NCBI RefSeq assembly: GCF_020181655.1
Contig: NZ_CP084032.1
Span: 3,534,001 to 3,598,000, forward strand
Origin: Pectobacterium colocasium
GTDB taxonomy: Bacteria > Pseudomonadota > Gammaproteobacteria > Enterobacterales > Enterobacteriaceae
DNA: 64,000 nucleotides
Direction of reading: 5' to 3'
The notes under the pieces are model-generated. The model did no database searches and had not been told where the DNA came from. It saw nothing but the letters and a program-made list of their open reading frames with translations. Positions 49,559 through 59,882 of the stretch are shown here, one piece after another. Each line of letters opens with the position of its first letter. Position 1 is the first letter of the stretch. Both the position numbers and the translations under genes were made by a program.

Positions 49559-51814
49559 ATGCGATATCTTGCGCCCCCCGCGCGGGTAACCTTCTTGAGT
49601 CTGGCCATCAGTGCGCAGGCGTATGCACAGACCGATACGCCTCCCGTACAGGACACCGATGTCATGACGGTAACGGCGGCCCGCTCGGTGAAAAACATTG
49701 CCGACATCGCCGGGACGGTTTACAGCATTGAACGCGAAGATATCGCCAAACAATCCTCCGCAGGCAGGTCTACTGCCGATATTCTCGGTCAGTTAGTACC
49801 TGGCCTGGCTACCGCTTCCGGGACCACCAGTAACTACGGTATGACCATGCGCGGACGCACGGTACAGGTCATGATCGACGGCGTACCACTCACCGGCTCG
49901 CGTGACGGTTCGCGGCAGCTCAACAGCATCTCACCGACAATGATCGAACGTGTCGAAGTCGTATCGGGTGCCACAAGCCTCTATGGCGCGGGTGCTACGG
50001 GCGGCATAATCAATATCATCACCCGTAATGCCGATGATGAACCTTATGCTTTCAGCAGTCAGTTTGGATTGAAAAGCGTAGATAAGCCGTCTACATCCGA
50101 TCTGGCTTACAGCGGTACGCAAACCGCCTCTTTCCATAACGATGACGTCAGCGGTTTTGCCGGACTGAGCTATACCTCACAAGGGGACATGCGCAATGCC
50201 CACGGCGATCGAATCGGGCCGGAAATCGCCCAAACCGATCGTCAGAACACGACCAGTCTCGATTTCAACAGTCGACTAACCTGGAATCTGGATGACAACC
50301 AGCAGTTGAGCGGCGCGTTCAGGTATTACAATGATGAGCAAGACAGCGACTACGGCCCCGATTATGGCCCTGGATTGGCCGCGCTGTTCACTCCCGCAAC
50401 GTTTCAGCCGAGCCTCAAGGGCATCAAAGGGCTGCAACTTGACGACCAACCCCGTACCCGGCATTACGGTTTCAATACCCAATACCAGAATCGAGACATA
50501 CTGGGCGGTCAGCAACTGACAGCTGAGGCCTATTATCGCAAAGAGCAATCACGCTGGTTCCCTTCCGTCTCTGCGGTCACACACTCAGCGCTGCCTGGCG
50601 GCAGCACGTATGTAGCAATGCAATCAAATACGGATATTGATGTCTGGGGAGTGCGTACCGCATTGCAAAAGAACCTGAGTCTGGCAGGACGTGACCTACA
50701 GTTAACCTATGGTCTTGACTACGAACAGGAAAAAGACAGCCAGAGTGGGCAGTCCTACGGTATCAACACCTTCATCGCCAGTAACGGCTTGCGTTATCAA
50801 GCCGAAAACCGTTACGCCATGGGGCCGGATGTTCAAGTGGACAAAACCGGCCTATTCTTGCAATCGGACTATGCGCTGACTCAACGTCTTAACCTACAGG
50901 CGGGTCTGCGCCACGAGATCATCCGCAACAAGGTTTCCACCTCAACGCCTTACAGCGAAGCCATCACGGCAGATCGGGTAGCTGGCTATCAGGCCAGGCA
51001 GTTAGAAGGCGGTCAAGTGAAGCACGGCGAAACGTTGTATAACCTGGGATTAGTGTACCAGTTGACCGATACTCATCAGTTATTCACCAATTTTTCTCAA
51101 GGCTTCAGCCTGCCCGACACACAGCGCATGTTGCGCGACGTACCAGCGACATTCACCATTAACGGCGACAGTATCGACTCCATCAAAGTCAACAACTATG
51201 AGCTCGGTTGGCGTATGAGGGATAACCGTGGCCTGAATGCTGGCGTTACTGCGTTCTACAACACGTCCGATAAAGTGGTGCAGTTCAACCGTGACTACAG
51301 TGTATCAGTAGCCGATACCGACGAACGTATTTGGGGCATGGAAGGCAACCTGCAATATCCGCTGTCTGAAAGCTGGAATGTTGGCGGCACGCTTGCCTAT
51401 ACCCGAGGCGAATATAAAGACGCCGCTGGCAAATGGCGCGAACTCAACGCGTTCCGAGTCGCTCCGCTGAAAGCCACGTTATACAGCGACTGGACATTCG
51501 CTGATGGATACGGATTACGTCTGCAATCCCTGACCGTCGGCGGAACCGACCGCGCTTATAATGACGCCAAATCCGCAGCTGTCAGCTCAAGCATCCGTTC
51601 CACGCCAGCAGCCAAGATTCAGGGTTATACCGTGTTCGACCTCATCGCGCATGCTCCGTTGTTGGGCGGCCAAGTCGGCTTTGGCATCTACAATCTGGCC
51701 AATCGTGACTATAAAACCGTCTACAGCCAGCAGGCCGAAGCCACCTATGGCAAACTTTCCAGTCTGCCAGCACAAGGGCGCACATTCGCTCTGACGTATT
51801 CGATTGACTATTGA
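49559..51814 (+). CDS. TonB-dependent siderophore receptor, IutA/RhtA-like
   Basis: The 751-residue outer-membrane receptor has a signal peptide (LSLAISAQAYAQ), TonB-box-like DVMTVTAARS, and a plug domain with YGMTMRGRTVQVMIDGVPL and GATSLYGAGATGGIINIITR. A 22-strand barrel ends in the aromatic-terminated TYSIDY. The plug is close to IutA and RhtA, receptors for citrate-hydroxamate siderophores such as aerobactin and rhizobactin 1021. With the RhtX-type importer this suggests uptake of such a siderophore, possibly one made by other organisms, because no synthesis genes are in view. Last gene of the operon. Confidence 0.9.
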   Translation: MRYLAPPARVTFLSLAISAQAYAQTDTPPVQDTDVMTVTAARSVKNIADIAGTVYSIEREDIAKQSSAGRSTADILGQLVPGLATASGTTSNYGMTMRGRTVQVMIDGVPLTGSRDGSRQLNSISPTMIERVEVVSGATSLYGAGATGGIINIITRNADDEPYAFSSQFGLKSVDKPSTSDLAYSGTQTASFHNDDVSGFAGLSYTSQGDMRNAHGDRIGPEIAQTDRQNTTSLDFNSRLTWNLDDNQQLSGAFRYYNDEQDSDYGPDYGPGLAALFTPATFQPSLKGIKGLQLDDQPRTRHYGFNTQYQNRDILGGQQLTAEAYYRKEQSRWFPSVSAVTHSALPGGSTYVAMQSNTDIDVWGVRTALQKNLSLAGRDLQLTYGLDYEQEKDSQSGQSYGINTFIASNGLRYQAENRYAMGPDVQVDKTGLFLQSDYALTQRLNLQAGLRHEIIRNKVSTSTPYSEAITADRVAGYQARQLEGGQVKHGETLYNLGLVYQLTDTHQLFTNFSQGFSLPDTQRMLRDVPATFTINGDSIDSIKVNNYELGWRMRDNRGLNAGVTAFYNTSDKVVQFNRDYSVSVADTDERIWGMEGNLQYPLSESWNVGGTLAYTRGEYKDAAGKWRELNAFRVAPLKATLYSDWTFADGYGLRLQSLTVGGTDRAYNDAKSAAVSSSIRSTPAAKIQGYTVFDLIAHAPLLGGQVGFGIYNLANRDYKTVYSQQAEATYGKLSSLPAQGRTFALTYSIDY

Positions 51815-51881
51815 AACGCAAGGTAGCCGATACGGCAGCGTGATGTTCTGCACTGCCATTACGTGCCTTCTCAAACATCAG

Positions 51882-51912
51882 CGATAGATGGGTGTTGAAC
51901 GCCCATCTATCG
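51882..51912 (+). terminator. Hairpin after the receptor gene
   Basis: A perfect 11-bp stem CGATAGATGGG / CCCATCTATCG with a 9-base loop lies 68 bases after the stop. No U-run follows, so it may be a weak terminator or a transcript-stabilising end. Confidence 0.5.
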
Positions 51913-52086
51913 TTAGCCCTCTAAAATCGCGGTGTGATGCTTATCCAGGTTGACGCGCTTCACCTAATTTTTTGACAGAAAATATCAAATTTATTTGTTT
52001 TCTATTCAGGCGTTAAATCGACGACACTGCCGCCTTATATCCAATAGCACTTTAGCACTTTTCGCTAACTCACGAGGTTGTCTAGT

Positions 52087-52521
52087 ATGATTTCTCAGTT
52101 GAATCAGTGGTTCACGCGTTTAACCGATCATCCCGATGCAGGTAAACTTTTACTGCGTTTAACCGTGGGTATTCTGCTGCTGTTTCACGGCGTAGCAAAA
52201 ATTGAGCACGGTGTGGGTTGGATCGTACAGATGCTGCAAGGCGCAGGCCTGCCAGGTTTTATCGCTTACGGTGTCTACGTGGGCGAAGTCGTTGCACCGA
52301 TTCTGATTATTCTGGGCGTATTTACCCGTATTTCCGGCCTGATTGCCGCGCTGACGCTGGTTGTGGCAACGCTGATGGTTGGCACGGGTAAATTCTTCAC
52401 CCTGACCGACGTTGGCGCCTGGGCGCTGGAACTGGAAGCACTCTATTTCTTTGCTGGTATTATCATCATGCTGGTGGGCAGCGGCCGTTACTCTGTTGCC
52501 TCTAATCCCGCTTATCGCTAA
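52087..52521 (+). CDS. DoxX-family inner-membrane protein
   Basis: The 144-residue protein has four hydrophobic segments (LLLRLTVGILLLFHGVAKI, GFIAYGVYVGEVVAPILIILGVF, LIAALTLVVATLMVG, LEALYFFAGIIIMLVG). It belongs to the DoxX family, whose members are linked to membrane redox stress, but a precise job is unknown. ATG at 52087 follows GAGG by 9 bases; an upstream TTG at 52078 is in frame but less likely. It is a single gene between two terminator structures. Confidence 0.85.
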   Translation: MISQLNQWFTRLTDHPDAGKLLLRLTVGILLLFHGVAKIEHGVGWIVQMLQGAGLPGFIAYGVYVGEVVAPILIILGVFTRISGLIAALTLVVATLMVGTGKFFTLTDVGAWALELEALYFFAGIIIMLVGSGRYSVASNPAYR

Positions 52522-52555
52522 TCCTTACCATACGGCAGGCATTTCCGATAAAAGC

Positions 52556-52584
52556 AAAAAACCCGCGAATTTCGCGGGTTTTTT
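52556..52584. terminator. Bidirectional terminator between doxX and cysA
   Basis: Perfect stem AAAAAACCCGCGA / TCGCGGGTTTTTT with loop ATT; it serves both converging genes. Confidence 0.95.
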
Positions 52585-52602
52585 ATTTCTACGATCTACC
52601 CA

Positions 52603-53595
52603 TCAAATTTCCCAATCGTGGCTGTAGCGCTTAGGCTTGAACTGAATCACATCGCCTTTCTGTAGTCCGTTCAGGCTTGCATCATCTTTTGCGACTTCCG
52701 CTTCAATCAGCTCTGACTGTTCACCCAGCTTCAACGACAGACGTGTTAAGGCACCAAGTGGACGAATATCCCGTACCGTCACCGCCTGATAACCTTCCTG
52801 TGCCTGAACAGATAGCGACACCTCATGCGGACGGAACAGAATCGTCTCTTCCGTCTGCGCCACTTTCAACCGGTTGCTGTCGCCAAGGAAATGGTAAACA
52901 AATTCGCTGGCAGGGTTGTTATACACCTCCGCCGGCGTACCGATTTGTTCAATCACGCCTTTATTCATCAGCACGATGCGGTCAGCCACTTCCATCGCCT
53001 CTTCCTGATCGTGCGTCACAAATACCGACGTCAGATCGATATCTTCATGCAACTGAGACAGCCAGCGGCGCAGCTCTTTGCGCACCTTGGCATCCAGCGC
53101 GCCAAAAGGTTCATCCAGCAGCAGAATGCTCGGTTCGACGATCAAGGCACGCGCCAGTGCAATACGCTGGCGCTGACCGCCGGAAAGCTGCTCAGGATAG
53201 CGATCCCCCAGCCAGTCCAGTTGCACCAGATTCAGCAGCTCATGCACTTTCTTTTCGATTTCACTCTTTGATGGCCGGATATTTTTCGGCTTCATGCGTA
53301 GCCCAAACGCGACGTTATCGAACACGGTCATGTGACGAAACAGCGCGTAGTGCTGGAATACAAACCCTACGTTGCGTTTGCGCACATCGTGGACGGACAC
53401 ATCCTGACCGTGGAAAATAATACTGCCGCTATCCGGCTGTTCCAGCCCGGCGATAATACGCAGCAGCGTGGTCTTACCGCAGCCCGATGGCCCCAGCAAC
53501 GCCACCAGCTCGCCGCTGTGGATCGACAAATTAATCTCGTTCAGCGCCCGGAACTGGCCAAATTGTTTATTAATATTGCGAATCTCAATGCTCAT
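52603..53595 (-). CDS. cysA: Sulfate ABC transporter ATP-binding protein CysA
   Basis: The 330 residues comprise an ATPase with Walker [10 protein letters not shown], signature [15 protein letters not shown], Walker [12 protein letters not shown] and H-loop VTHDQEEAM, then a TOBE-like C-terminal part (RPHEVSLSV). It is about 30 residues shorter than E. coli CysA, with the loss in the C-terminal regulatory part. It energises sulfate/thiosulfate import with CysT and CysW. It overlaps cysW by 11 bases. Confidence 0.92.
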   Translation of the reverse strand: MSIEIRNINKQFGQFRALNEINLSIHSGELVALLGPSGCGKTTLLRIIAGLEQPDSGSIIFHGQDVSVHDVRKRNVGFVFQHYALFRHMTVFDNVAFGLRMKPKNIRPSKSEIEKKVHELLNLVQLDWLGDRYPEQLSGGQRQRIALARALIVEPSILLLDEPFGALDAKVRKELRRWLSQLHEDIDLTSVFVTHDQEEAMEVADRIVLMNKGVIEQIGTPAEVYNNPASEFVYHFLGDSNRLKVAQTEETILFRPHEVSLSVQAQEGYQAVTVRDIRPLGALTRLSLKLGEQSELIEAEVAKDDASLNGLQKGDVIQFKPKRYSHDWEI

Positions 53596-54466
53596 TTTTG
53601 GCCAACTCCTGTTGTTTCTGTATTTGCTTCGTCAATCGACCTTCACTCCACTGGCGCAGTAACAGCACTACCAGCGACATGATCAGCAGCAGAATCGCCA
53701 CGCTGAAGGCCGCAACGATGTTGTACTCGTTATAAAGAATTTCGATATGCAGAGGCAGCGTGTTCGTCAAGCCGCGAATATGGCCGGAAATGACGGAAAC
53801 GGCACCAAATTCCCCCATCGCGCGCGCAGTACACAGCACCACGCCGTAGATCAACGCCCACTTCACATTCGGCAGCGTGATATGCCAGAACATTTGCCAA
53901 CCGTTCGCCCCCAGCAGACGCGCGGCTTCTTCTTCCTGCGACCCCTGTTCTTCCATCAGCGGAATCAGCTCACGGGCAACATAAGGCAGCGTGACGAAAA
54001 TCGTCGCCAGCACGATGCCCGGCACGGCATAAACAATTTGCAGATCGTGTTCAAGCAGGAAGGGATAAATCTTGCTTTGTGCGCCAAACAGCAGCACATA
54101 AACCAACCCCGCCACAACGGGGGAAACGGAAAACGGCAGATCGATCAGCGCCAGCAAAAAGCTCTTGCCACGAAATTCGAATTTCGTCACACACCACGCC
54201 GTCGCCAGCCCGAACACCACGTTCAATGGCACGGAAATGACGGTCGCAAGCAGCGTCAGCTTAAGTGCGGAGATCGCATCCGGTTCAGTAATTGCGTCCC
54301 AAAATGCATCGATCCCCTTATCCAGCCCCTGAGTCACCACCATCATCAGCGGCAGCACCAGAATCAGAAAAAAGACGATCCACGCCAGTGAAACCAGAAT
54401 GTAATAGGCTGCGGGCTGCTTTTTTCTTTTAGCCGCGCTGGCCTGAGCGGAAATAACCTGTTCCAT
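53585..54466 (-). CDS. cysW: Sulfate ABC transporter permease CysW
   Basis: The 293-residue permease has six membrane segments and the EAA loop ([30 protein letters not shown]) that contacts the ATPase. N-terminal segment [21 protein letters not shown]. It pairs with CysT. Start 12 bases after the cysT stop, and the end overlaps cysA. Confidence 0.94.
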   Translation of the reverse strand: MEQVISAQASAAKRKKQPAAYYILVSLAWIVFFLILVLPLMMVVTQGLDKGIDAFWDAITEPDAISALKLTLLATVISVPLNVVFGLATAWCVTKFEFRGKSFLLALIDLPFSVSPVVAGLVYVLLFGAQSKIYPFLLEHDLQIVYAVPGIVLATIFVTLPYVARELIPLMEEQGSQEEEAARLLGANGWQMFWHITLPNVKWALIYGVVLCTARAMGEFGAVSVISGHIRGLTNTLPLHIEILYNEYNIVAAFSVAILLLIMSLVVLLLRQWSEGRLTKQIQKQQELAKNEH

Positions 54467-54478
54467 GACGACCAGCCC

Positions 54479-55291
54479 TTACAGTTTCGGTTGAATGCGG
54501 CGCTGCAACACGTTAATCAGCAGCAGCATAATGAAAGAAACCAGCAGCATGAACACGCCGATCCCAGTAGCGCCTTTATAGTCATACTGATCGAGCTTGG
54601 AGACGATCAGCAGCGGCAGGATTTCGGTTTTAAACGGAATGTTCCCCGCGATAAACACCACGGAGCCGTATTCCCCAACACCGCGCGCAAAGGCCAGTGC
54701 AAAACCCGTCAGCCACGCCGGCAACAGTGCAGGCAGCAACACATGGCGGAAAACCTGAAGCGGACGCGCGCCCAGACAGGCGGCGGCCTCCTCGACTTCT
54801 TTAGGAATATCAGCAAGCACCGGTTGCAGCGTTCTGACCACAAAAGGCAGCGTCACGAAAATAAGCGCCAGCGTAATACCAATACCGGTATAGGCAATTT
54901 TGAACGGAAACAGCGAGCCAATCAGGCCATTCGGTGCATACAACGCCGTCAGGGCAATCCCCGCGACTGCGGTTGGCAGAGCGAAGGGCATGTCGATCAT
55001 GGCATCGATCACTTTACGGCCGGGAAAGGTATAACGCACAAGCACCCAGGCCAGTAACGTCCCGAGAATGCCGTTAATAAAAGCCGCCGCCAGCGCCGTA
55101 CCAAACGAAAGCCGCAGGGAAAAAAGCACCTGACGGCTGGTTATCAAATCCCAAAATTGCCCAAACGTTAGTTGACTGGCATATAAAAACATCCCCGCCA
55201 ACGGAATGAGGACAATTAATCCTAAATAGCTCAGGCTGAACCCTAACGTTAGCCCGAAACCGGGAATCACTGAGGAAGAACGCTGTGACAT
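54479..55291 (-). CDS. cysT: Sulfate ABC transporter permease CysT
   Basis: The 270-residue permease has six membrane helices and the EAA motif EEAAACLGARPLQVFRHVLLPAL. The sequence (VIPGFGLTLGFSLSYLGLI, MIDMPFALPTAVAGIALTALY) follows, from memory, the Pseudomonas/Burkholderia CysT group more than E. coli CysU. Lies 152 bases after sbp on the same strand. Confidence 0.93.
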   Translation of the reverse strand: MSQRSSSVIPGFGLTLGFSLSYLGLIVLIPLAGMFLYASQLTFGQFWDLITSRQVLFSLRLSFGTALAAAFINGILGTLLAWVLVRYTFPGRKVIDAMIDMPFALPTAVAGIALTALYAPNGLIGSLFPFKIAYTGIGITLALIFVTLPFVVRTLQPVLADIPKEVEEAAACLGARPLQVFRHVLLPALLPAWLTGFALAFARGVGEYGSVVFIAGNIPFKTEILPLLIVSKLDQYDYKGATGIGVFMLLVSFIMLLLINVLQRRIQPKL

Positions 55292-55443
55292 ACCGTGCCT
55301 TTAATTTTCATACTCACTACCCAGCCAACAACTGCTTGCCGACACGCGCTACCTGACAGAGGGTTTAGGGCAGCTCTCGCCAGCCTTTTAACCTGAAAAA
55401 AGCCGCTATGTGATAGCGGCCTTAATCCGTCAGACGTTAAAAC

Positions 55444-56454
55444 TTACTTATTGATCTCTTTAAAGATTGCGTCGAACACGCCGCCATCATTAAAGAATTT
55501 GTCCTGTGCCGCTTTCCAGCCGCCGAAATCCTTATCAATCGTCACCAGATTCACAGGGGCAAACTGATCTTTAAACTCTTCGGCAATCTTGGCGTTGCGC
55601 GGACGGTAGAAATTTTTACCGATGATGCGCTGTGCTTCGTCGCTGTAGAGGTATTGCAGATAGGCTTCAGCCTGTTTCTGCGTTCCCTTGCGCTCAACGA
55701 CTTTGTCGACAACGGCAACCGGCGGTTCAGCCAGAATCGACAGAGACGGTGTGACGATCTCCAGCTGATCGCCGCCCTGCTCTTGCAGAGACAGGTACGC
55801 TTCGTTTTCCCATGCCAGCAGCACATCGCCTAACTGACGCTGTACAAAACTAATGGTTGCCCCACGCGCACCGGTATCCAGAACTGGCGCATGACGATAC
55901 AACTCAGTCACAAATTTCAGTGCGGTTTCATCATTGCCGCCCGGTTGCGCTTTAGCATATGCCCACGCCGCCAGGAAGTTCCAACGCGCGCCGCCAGAAG
56001 TTTTAGGGTTTGGCGTGATGACTTCAACGCCCGGCTTCACCAGATCGTTCCAGTCTTTGATTTGTTTTGGATTACCTTTACGCACCAGAAAAACGATGGT
56101 GGAAGTGTAAGGCGTGCTGTTGTCAGGCAAACGCGCCTGCCATTTAGGATCGATCAGCTGTTGATTCAGATTTAATGCATCGATATCCCCAGCCAGCGCC
56201 AGCGTCACCACGTCAGCCTGCAAGCCGTCAATCACCGAACGCGCCTGCTTTCCAGAGCCGCCGTGCGAGTTTTTGATGGTGATATCTTCACCGGTGGTCG
56301 CTTTCCAATGCTTAATAAACGCCGCATTGTATTGCTGATACAGCTCACGCGTCGGATCGTAAGACACGTTTAATAATTCGGTAGCCGCCGAGGCCACACC
56401 GGAAAACAACAGTGCTGCCGTAGCAACAGATAACCCCAGACGACGTATTGACAT
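55444..56454 (-). CDS. sbp: Periplasmic sulfate-binding protein
   Basis: The 336 residues include a signal peptide ([17 protein letters not shown]). The mature start [55 protein letters not shown] and [16 protein letters not shown] match Sbp rather than the thiosulfate-binding CysP. It captures sulfate for CysTWA. The ATG at 56454 has GGGAG eight bases upstream; a GTG three codons earlier is in frame but lies on that ribosome site. First gene of the operon. Confidence 0.92.
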   Translation of the reverse strand: MSIRRLGLSVATAALLFSGVASAATELLNVSYDPTRELYQQYNAAFIKHWKATTGEDITIKNSHGGSGKQARSVIDGLQADVVTLALAGDIDALNLNQQLIDPKWQARLPDNSTPYTSTIVFLVRKGNPKQIKDWNDLVKPGVEVITPNPKTSGGARWNFLAAWAYAKAQPGGNDETALKFVTELYRHAPVLDTGARGATISFVQRQLGDVLLAWENEAYLSLQEQGGDQLEIVTPSLSILAEPPVAVVDKVVERKGTQKQAEAYLQYLYSDEAQRIIGKNFYRPRNAKIAEEFKDQFAPVNLVTIDKDFGGWKAAQDKFFNDGGVFDAIFKEINK

Positions 56455-56845
56455 TCTTATCACTCCCTAATGCTCGAAAGTATCAGATAAAATCATGACG
56501 GATGTGACTGATTAATAAATTAAATAATTCAACTTGCAGGACAAAACGCGATCGTTTTGCACAGCGCGCATGCAGCTTGAAATAGGACGGGTATATCAGG
56601 CTGACAACATGGAAGTGACAATAGTGGATATAGGGAGGGGGCAAAAATATTGTTTCGCGATAATTTATGCTATCGCGTTATATTGTTAATGGTTATGTAA
56701 TAGTTTTCAATCTAAGCAATTTTGTCGCCGTTGACGACGTTTTGTGAGGGAAGATGGGATAGCCCTGATGCCCTAAGGCATCAGGTGAGTGCGGCGGGAA
56801 AACCAGCTTGAGTCAGGATGGGCGTAAACGCCGTTTCTTTCGGCC
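56455..56845. promoter_or_regulatory. Region upstream of sbp-cysTWA
   Basis: These 391 bases hold no gene. They should contain the sulfate-operon promoter and CysB sites, which I cannot place. A palindrome AAAACG-CGAT-CGTTTT lies at about 56543-56558. A 9-bp hairpin CCTGATGCC / GGCATCAGG (56764-56785) may end the upstream cdaR transcript, though no U-run follows. Confidence 0.5.
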
Positions 56846-58003
56846 CTACTCTTCTTCATCGAGTTGCAAAGCCACGTATAGCAGCAAACGATCGTCGAAA
56901 TTCCCCAGATCTAACCCCGTCAGTTCAGAGATACGGTTGAGACGATACTCCAGCGTATTGCGATGAATAAACAGCGCTTTCGCCGTCGCACCGGGCTGAA
57001 CATTATTACGGAACCAGGCACCCAGCGTCCGACGCAGCAGACCATTTCCATCCATTGCTTTCAGCTTCGAGAGTGGCCGCACCAGCTCGTTTGCCTGCCA
57101 GCCGCCGCGCAGGCTGTCCAACAGTACGGGCAACATCAGATCCTGATAGTAATAACAGCGCTGAGCGGGCATACGTTGCTTACCCACGCTCATGGTCGTA
57201 CGTGCCGTGCGATAAGAACGCGCGATACTGCCAGGGCCAGCAAAATAGTTTCCTAGCGCCAGCCGTACCCGTAGCCGGCTGCTTTCCGCCATGCGCGACA
57301 TCAGTGTATCCACCCGACGCCGGTGATCTTCTGCATCCCAGCGTCCGTGGGTATTTAGCGCCGGTTTCAGCACCACCATTTCCGTCAACGAAACGATAGC
57401 GATAAGGTTGTCACGTTCCGGCGTGGTCAGCAGCGTTTGCAACTGCTGTAGCTCCGCCATAGCGGAATCCACCCCAAGCTGCCCGCTGTCCACTTCGATC
57501 ACCGCCGCGACGCGGGGCTTATTCAGATCGATGCCCAAGCGCTGCGCCCACTCCATCAGGGCGGGGGAGAGATCGTCGGTGCGAATCAGGTTCAGTACCA
57601 GCTCTTCGCGCAGGCGGCTATCCTGCGCCAGCATATGCAGCAGCCTCGCCTGTTCCAACATCATTTCCGCCGTCATGCAGACCAGTTCGCCGTATTGCCG
57701 TAGCTGGCTGGGGTTGCCCGTCAGGCCGATAACGCCAACGATTTCACCGTCGATGCGCAAAGGTAAATTAATGCCCGGACGTACGCCGTGCAGATGGCGC
57801 GCCACGGCATCATCAATATCGACAACCCGTCCCTGCGAGAGCGCCAGCAAAGCCCCTTCATGTAACTCCCCCAATCGTTCCTGATCGCCACTGCCGATAA
57901 TCTTACCGCGAGCATCCATCACGTTGATATTGCTATCAATGATCTGCATGGTTCGCGCGACAATATCCTGTGCCATCTTGGCATTGAGATGATACGACGC
58001 CAT
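56846..58003 (-). CDS. cdaR: Sugar diacid utilisation regulator CdaR
   Basis: The 385-residue activator of glucarate/galactarate/glycerate genes begins with the diacid-recognition domain (MAQDIVARTMQIIDSNINVMDARG) and ends in a PucR-type helix-turn-helix (FRNNVQPGATAKALFIHRNTLEYRLNRI). The start at 58003 gives MASYHLNAKMAQ, as in E. coli MAGWHLDTKMAQ, with AGAGG five bases upstream; 26 further in-frame codons upstream show no similarity. In a pectin-degrading host it could link to galacturonate-derived diacids. Confidence 0.95.
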   Translation of the reverse strand: MASYHLNAKMAQDIVARTMQIIDSNINVMDARGKIIGSGDQERLGELHEGALLALSQGRVVDIDDAVARHLHGVRPGINLPLRIDGEIVGVIGLTGNPSQLRQYGELVCMTAEMMLEQARLLHMLAQDSRLREELVLNLIRTDDLSPALMEWAQRLGIDLNKPRVAAVIEVDSGQLGVDSAMAELQQLQTLLTTPERDNLIAIVSLTEMVVLKPALNTHGRWDAEDHRRRVDTLMSRMAESSRLRVRLALGNYFAGPGSIARSYRTARTTMSVGKQRMPAQRCYYYQDLMLPVLLDSLRGGWQANELVRPLSKLKAMDGNGLLRRTLGAWFRNNVQPGATAKALFIHRNTLEYRLNRISELTGLDLGNFDDRLLLYVALQLDEEE

Positions 58004-58235
58004 TTTTACCTCTGAGAGGAACATTGACAATTGCACCAGCATACCGCCACACGGTGCGCCACACATTGTGCAAATTAACAAAGAAACGGGAATTAGATTA
58101 AATCTGTGGAAGAACTCACAAAAGCACGTTCATGAAAAAACAGGAAACGGTCGAGCACCTAAGTGCCCGATCGATCGGTCAACGTAACAAGGTGTCTTAA
58201 AAGGTAATTATCCGCTTAGGTACTGAGCGGTGCGG

Positions 58236-59693
58236 TTATTGAGCCAGCAGATAAATCGTGCTGCCGCCACGACGCACATTCAGCGCCAATACTGCCGGTT
58301 TGCTGTCGAGAATTTTACGCAACTCGCCAATATTCTGTACCGCCTGCTGGTTAACCCCGAGAATAATGTCGTCCTTCTTCAGACCAATTTTAGCCGCGGC
58401 GGAACCGGGTTTGACGTTATCCACTTTGACGCCTTTCTCACCGTCGACCTGCGTGTTGCTCAGCTCGGCACCTTCAATGCCAGAGTAGAGATTACCGGAA
58501 GCCACCTGAGCCTGATTGCTTTGTTGCAGCGTCACTTCAACCGTCAGCGGTTTACCCTCGCGCAACAGCCCCAGATCCACCTTGCTGCCCACCGGTAGCG
58601 ATCCGACCTGCGCCCGCAGCGCGGAGAAGCTGCTGACCGCTTTTCCATTCAGCGTCACGATCACATCGCCCGCCTTGATGCCCGCTTCATCGGCTGCCGA
58701 TTTCGGCCGAACCTGGCTTACAAACGCGCCACGCTGGGCATCCACTTTCATCGCCTGCGCCAGCTCAGAATTCAGCTCCGTCCCGGTAATGCCCAGCTCG
58801 CCGCGCTTCACTTCGCCAAATTCGACAATCTGTGCCACGACGCTTTTCACCATATTGCTGGGGATAGCGAAACCAATCCCGATATTGCCGCCATCTGGCG
58901 CAAGAATCGCGGTATTCAGACCAACCAGTTCTCCATTCAGGTTCACCAGTGCCCCACCGGAATTCCCCCGGTTGATCGCCGCATCGGTCTGAATAAAGTT
59001 CTCATAGTTTTCAATATTCAACCCACTACGCCCCAGCGCGGACACAATGCCCGAGGTCGCCGTTTCGCCCAGACCATATGGGTTACCAATCGCCACCGTA
59101 TAGTCACCGACCCGCAACTGGTCAGAATCCGCGACCTTGATAGCCGTCAGATTTTTGAAGTCTTTCAACTGCACCAGTGCGATATCTGAACGCGGATCTT
59201 TTCCTAACATCTTGGCGTCATACTTACGGCCATCGCTGAGTCGAATCTGAATCTTATCGGCGTTCTCCACCACGTGGCTGTTAGTCACCACATAGCCTTT
59301 CTCCGCATTAATCACGACACCTGCACCCAGCGCCTGGAAATTTTCCTGTTTTGGTTGCTGTTGGCCGTTGTCATCATCGTCCCCTTCTCCCTGACACACA
59401 GGCGACGACTGGAACGGCGATCCGTCCTGGCAGAAAGGCGAGTTTTCACCAAAAAATGGCTGAAGCTGCGGTGGGATACCTTCTTTTCCCGCATTGCCCG
59501 CATTGGTGGTATGCCCTTCCACATAGATGCTCACTACGGAAGGCATGACCTTTTCCAGCATGGGAGCCAAACTAGGGAGCTGACCCGATGACGCGGCAGA
59601 CGCCGCTGACTCAGCCGCATTCGCCGTGGTGGAGCCCATCGCCATCGCCAGACTTAACGCCAGCGCACTCAAAACCAGTGATTTTCTTTTCAT
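58236..59693 (-). CDS. degP: Periplasmic serine endoprotease DegP
   Basis: The 485-residue protease/chaperone has a signal peptide (SLVLSALALSLAMAMGSTTANA), the trypsin-like triad His in NSHVVENAD, Asp in RSDIALVQL and Ser in GNSGGALVN, then two PDZ domains (GELGITG..., and the C-terminal one ending GGSTIYLL). It clears misfolded envelope proteins. The ATG at 59693 matches the E. coli start; ATG 59708 is an alternative and neither has a strong ribosome site. A sigma-E-like promoter lies upstream, linking it to the rpoE operon at 35 kb. Confidence 0.96.
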   Translation of the reverse strand: MKRKSLVLSALALSLAMAMGSTTANAAESAASAASSGQLPSLAPMLEKVMPSVVSIYVEGHTTNAGNAGKEGIPPQLQPFFGENSPFCQDGSPFQSSPVCQGEGDDDDNGQQQPKQENFQALGAGVVINAEKGYVVTNSHVVENADKIQIRLSDGRKYDAKMLGKDPRSDIALVQLKDFKNLTAIKVADSDQLRVGDYTVAIGNPYGLGETATSGIVSALGRSGLNIENYENFIQTDAAINRGNSGGALVNLNGELVGLNTAILAPDGGNIGIGFAIPSNMVKSVVAQIVEFGEVKRGELGITGTELNSELAQAMKVDAQRGAFVSQVRPKSAADEAGIKAGDVIVTLNGKAVSSFSALRAQVGSLPVGSKVDLGLLREGKPLTVEVTLQQSNQAQVASGNLYSGIEGAELSNTQVDGEKGVKVDNVKPGSAAAKIGLKKDDIILGVNQQAVQNIGELRKILDSKPAVLALNVRRGGSTIYLLAQ

Positions 59694-59736
59694 AGGAGTA
59701 TGTCTCATAGTAATCAACACGCGAGTCTTACGGCCC

Positions 59737-59758
59737 GTGTACCCGACACCGGGTACAC
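59737..59758. promoter_or_regulatory. Hairpin in the degP leader
   Basis: A perfect 9-bp stem GTGTACCCG / CGGGTACAC with loop ACAC lies between the predicted degP start of transcription and its ribosome site. It could be an operator or an RNA structure. Confidence 0.4.
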
Positions 59759-59775
59759 TCAGTGGTCGTGCTGTA

Positions 59776-59803
59776 TGAGATAAATATGGACCAACAATGT
59801 TCC
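59776..59803 (-). promoter_or_regulatory. Sigma-E-like promoter of degP
   Basis: On the minus strand GGAACAT (59797-59803), exactly 16 bases, then TCTCA (59776-59780). It differs from GGAACTT-N16-TCTGA at two positions and lies about 85 bases before degP, where family knowledge expects a sigma-E promoter. Confidence 0.65.
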
Positions 59804-59882
59804 CAAGGGGAAGATCGTGAAGCGTAAGGAAATATTGAACGGCTTTACAAAACTCGCGATTTCCATTGCCGTCTGTTCGTCG

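Noticed and set aside
46819..51814. Calling the siderophore module a formal genomic island
   Set aside because: No integrase gene is in view and the tRNA-Lys duplication spans only 174 bases on one side, so boundaries cannot be shown.
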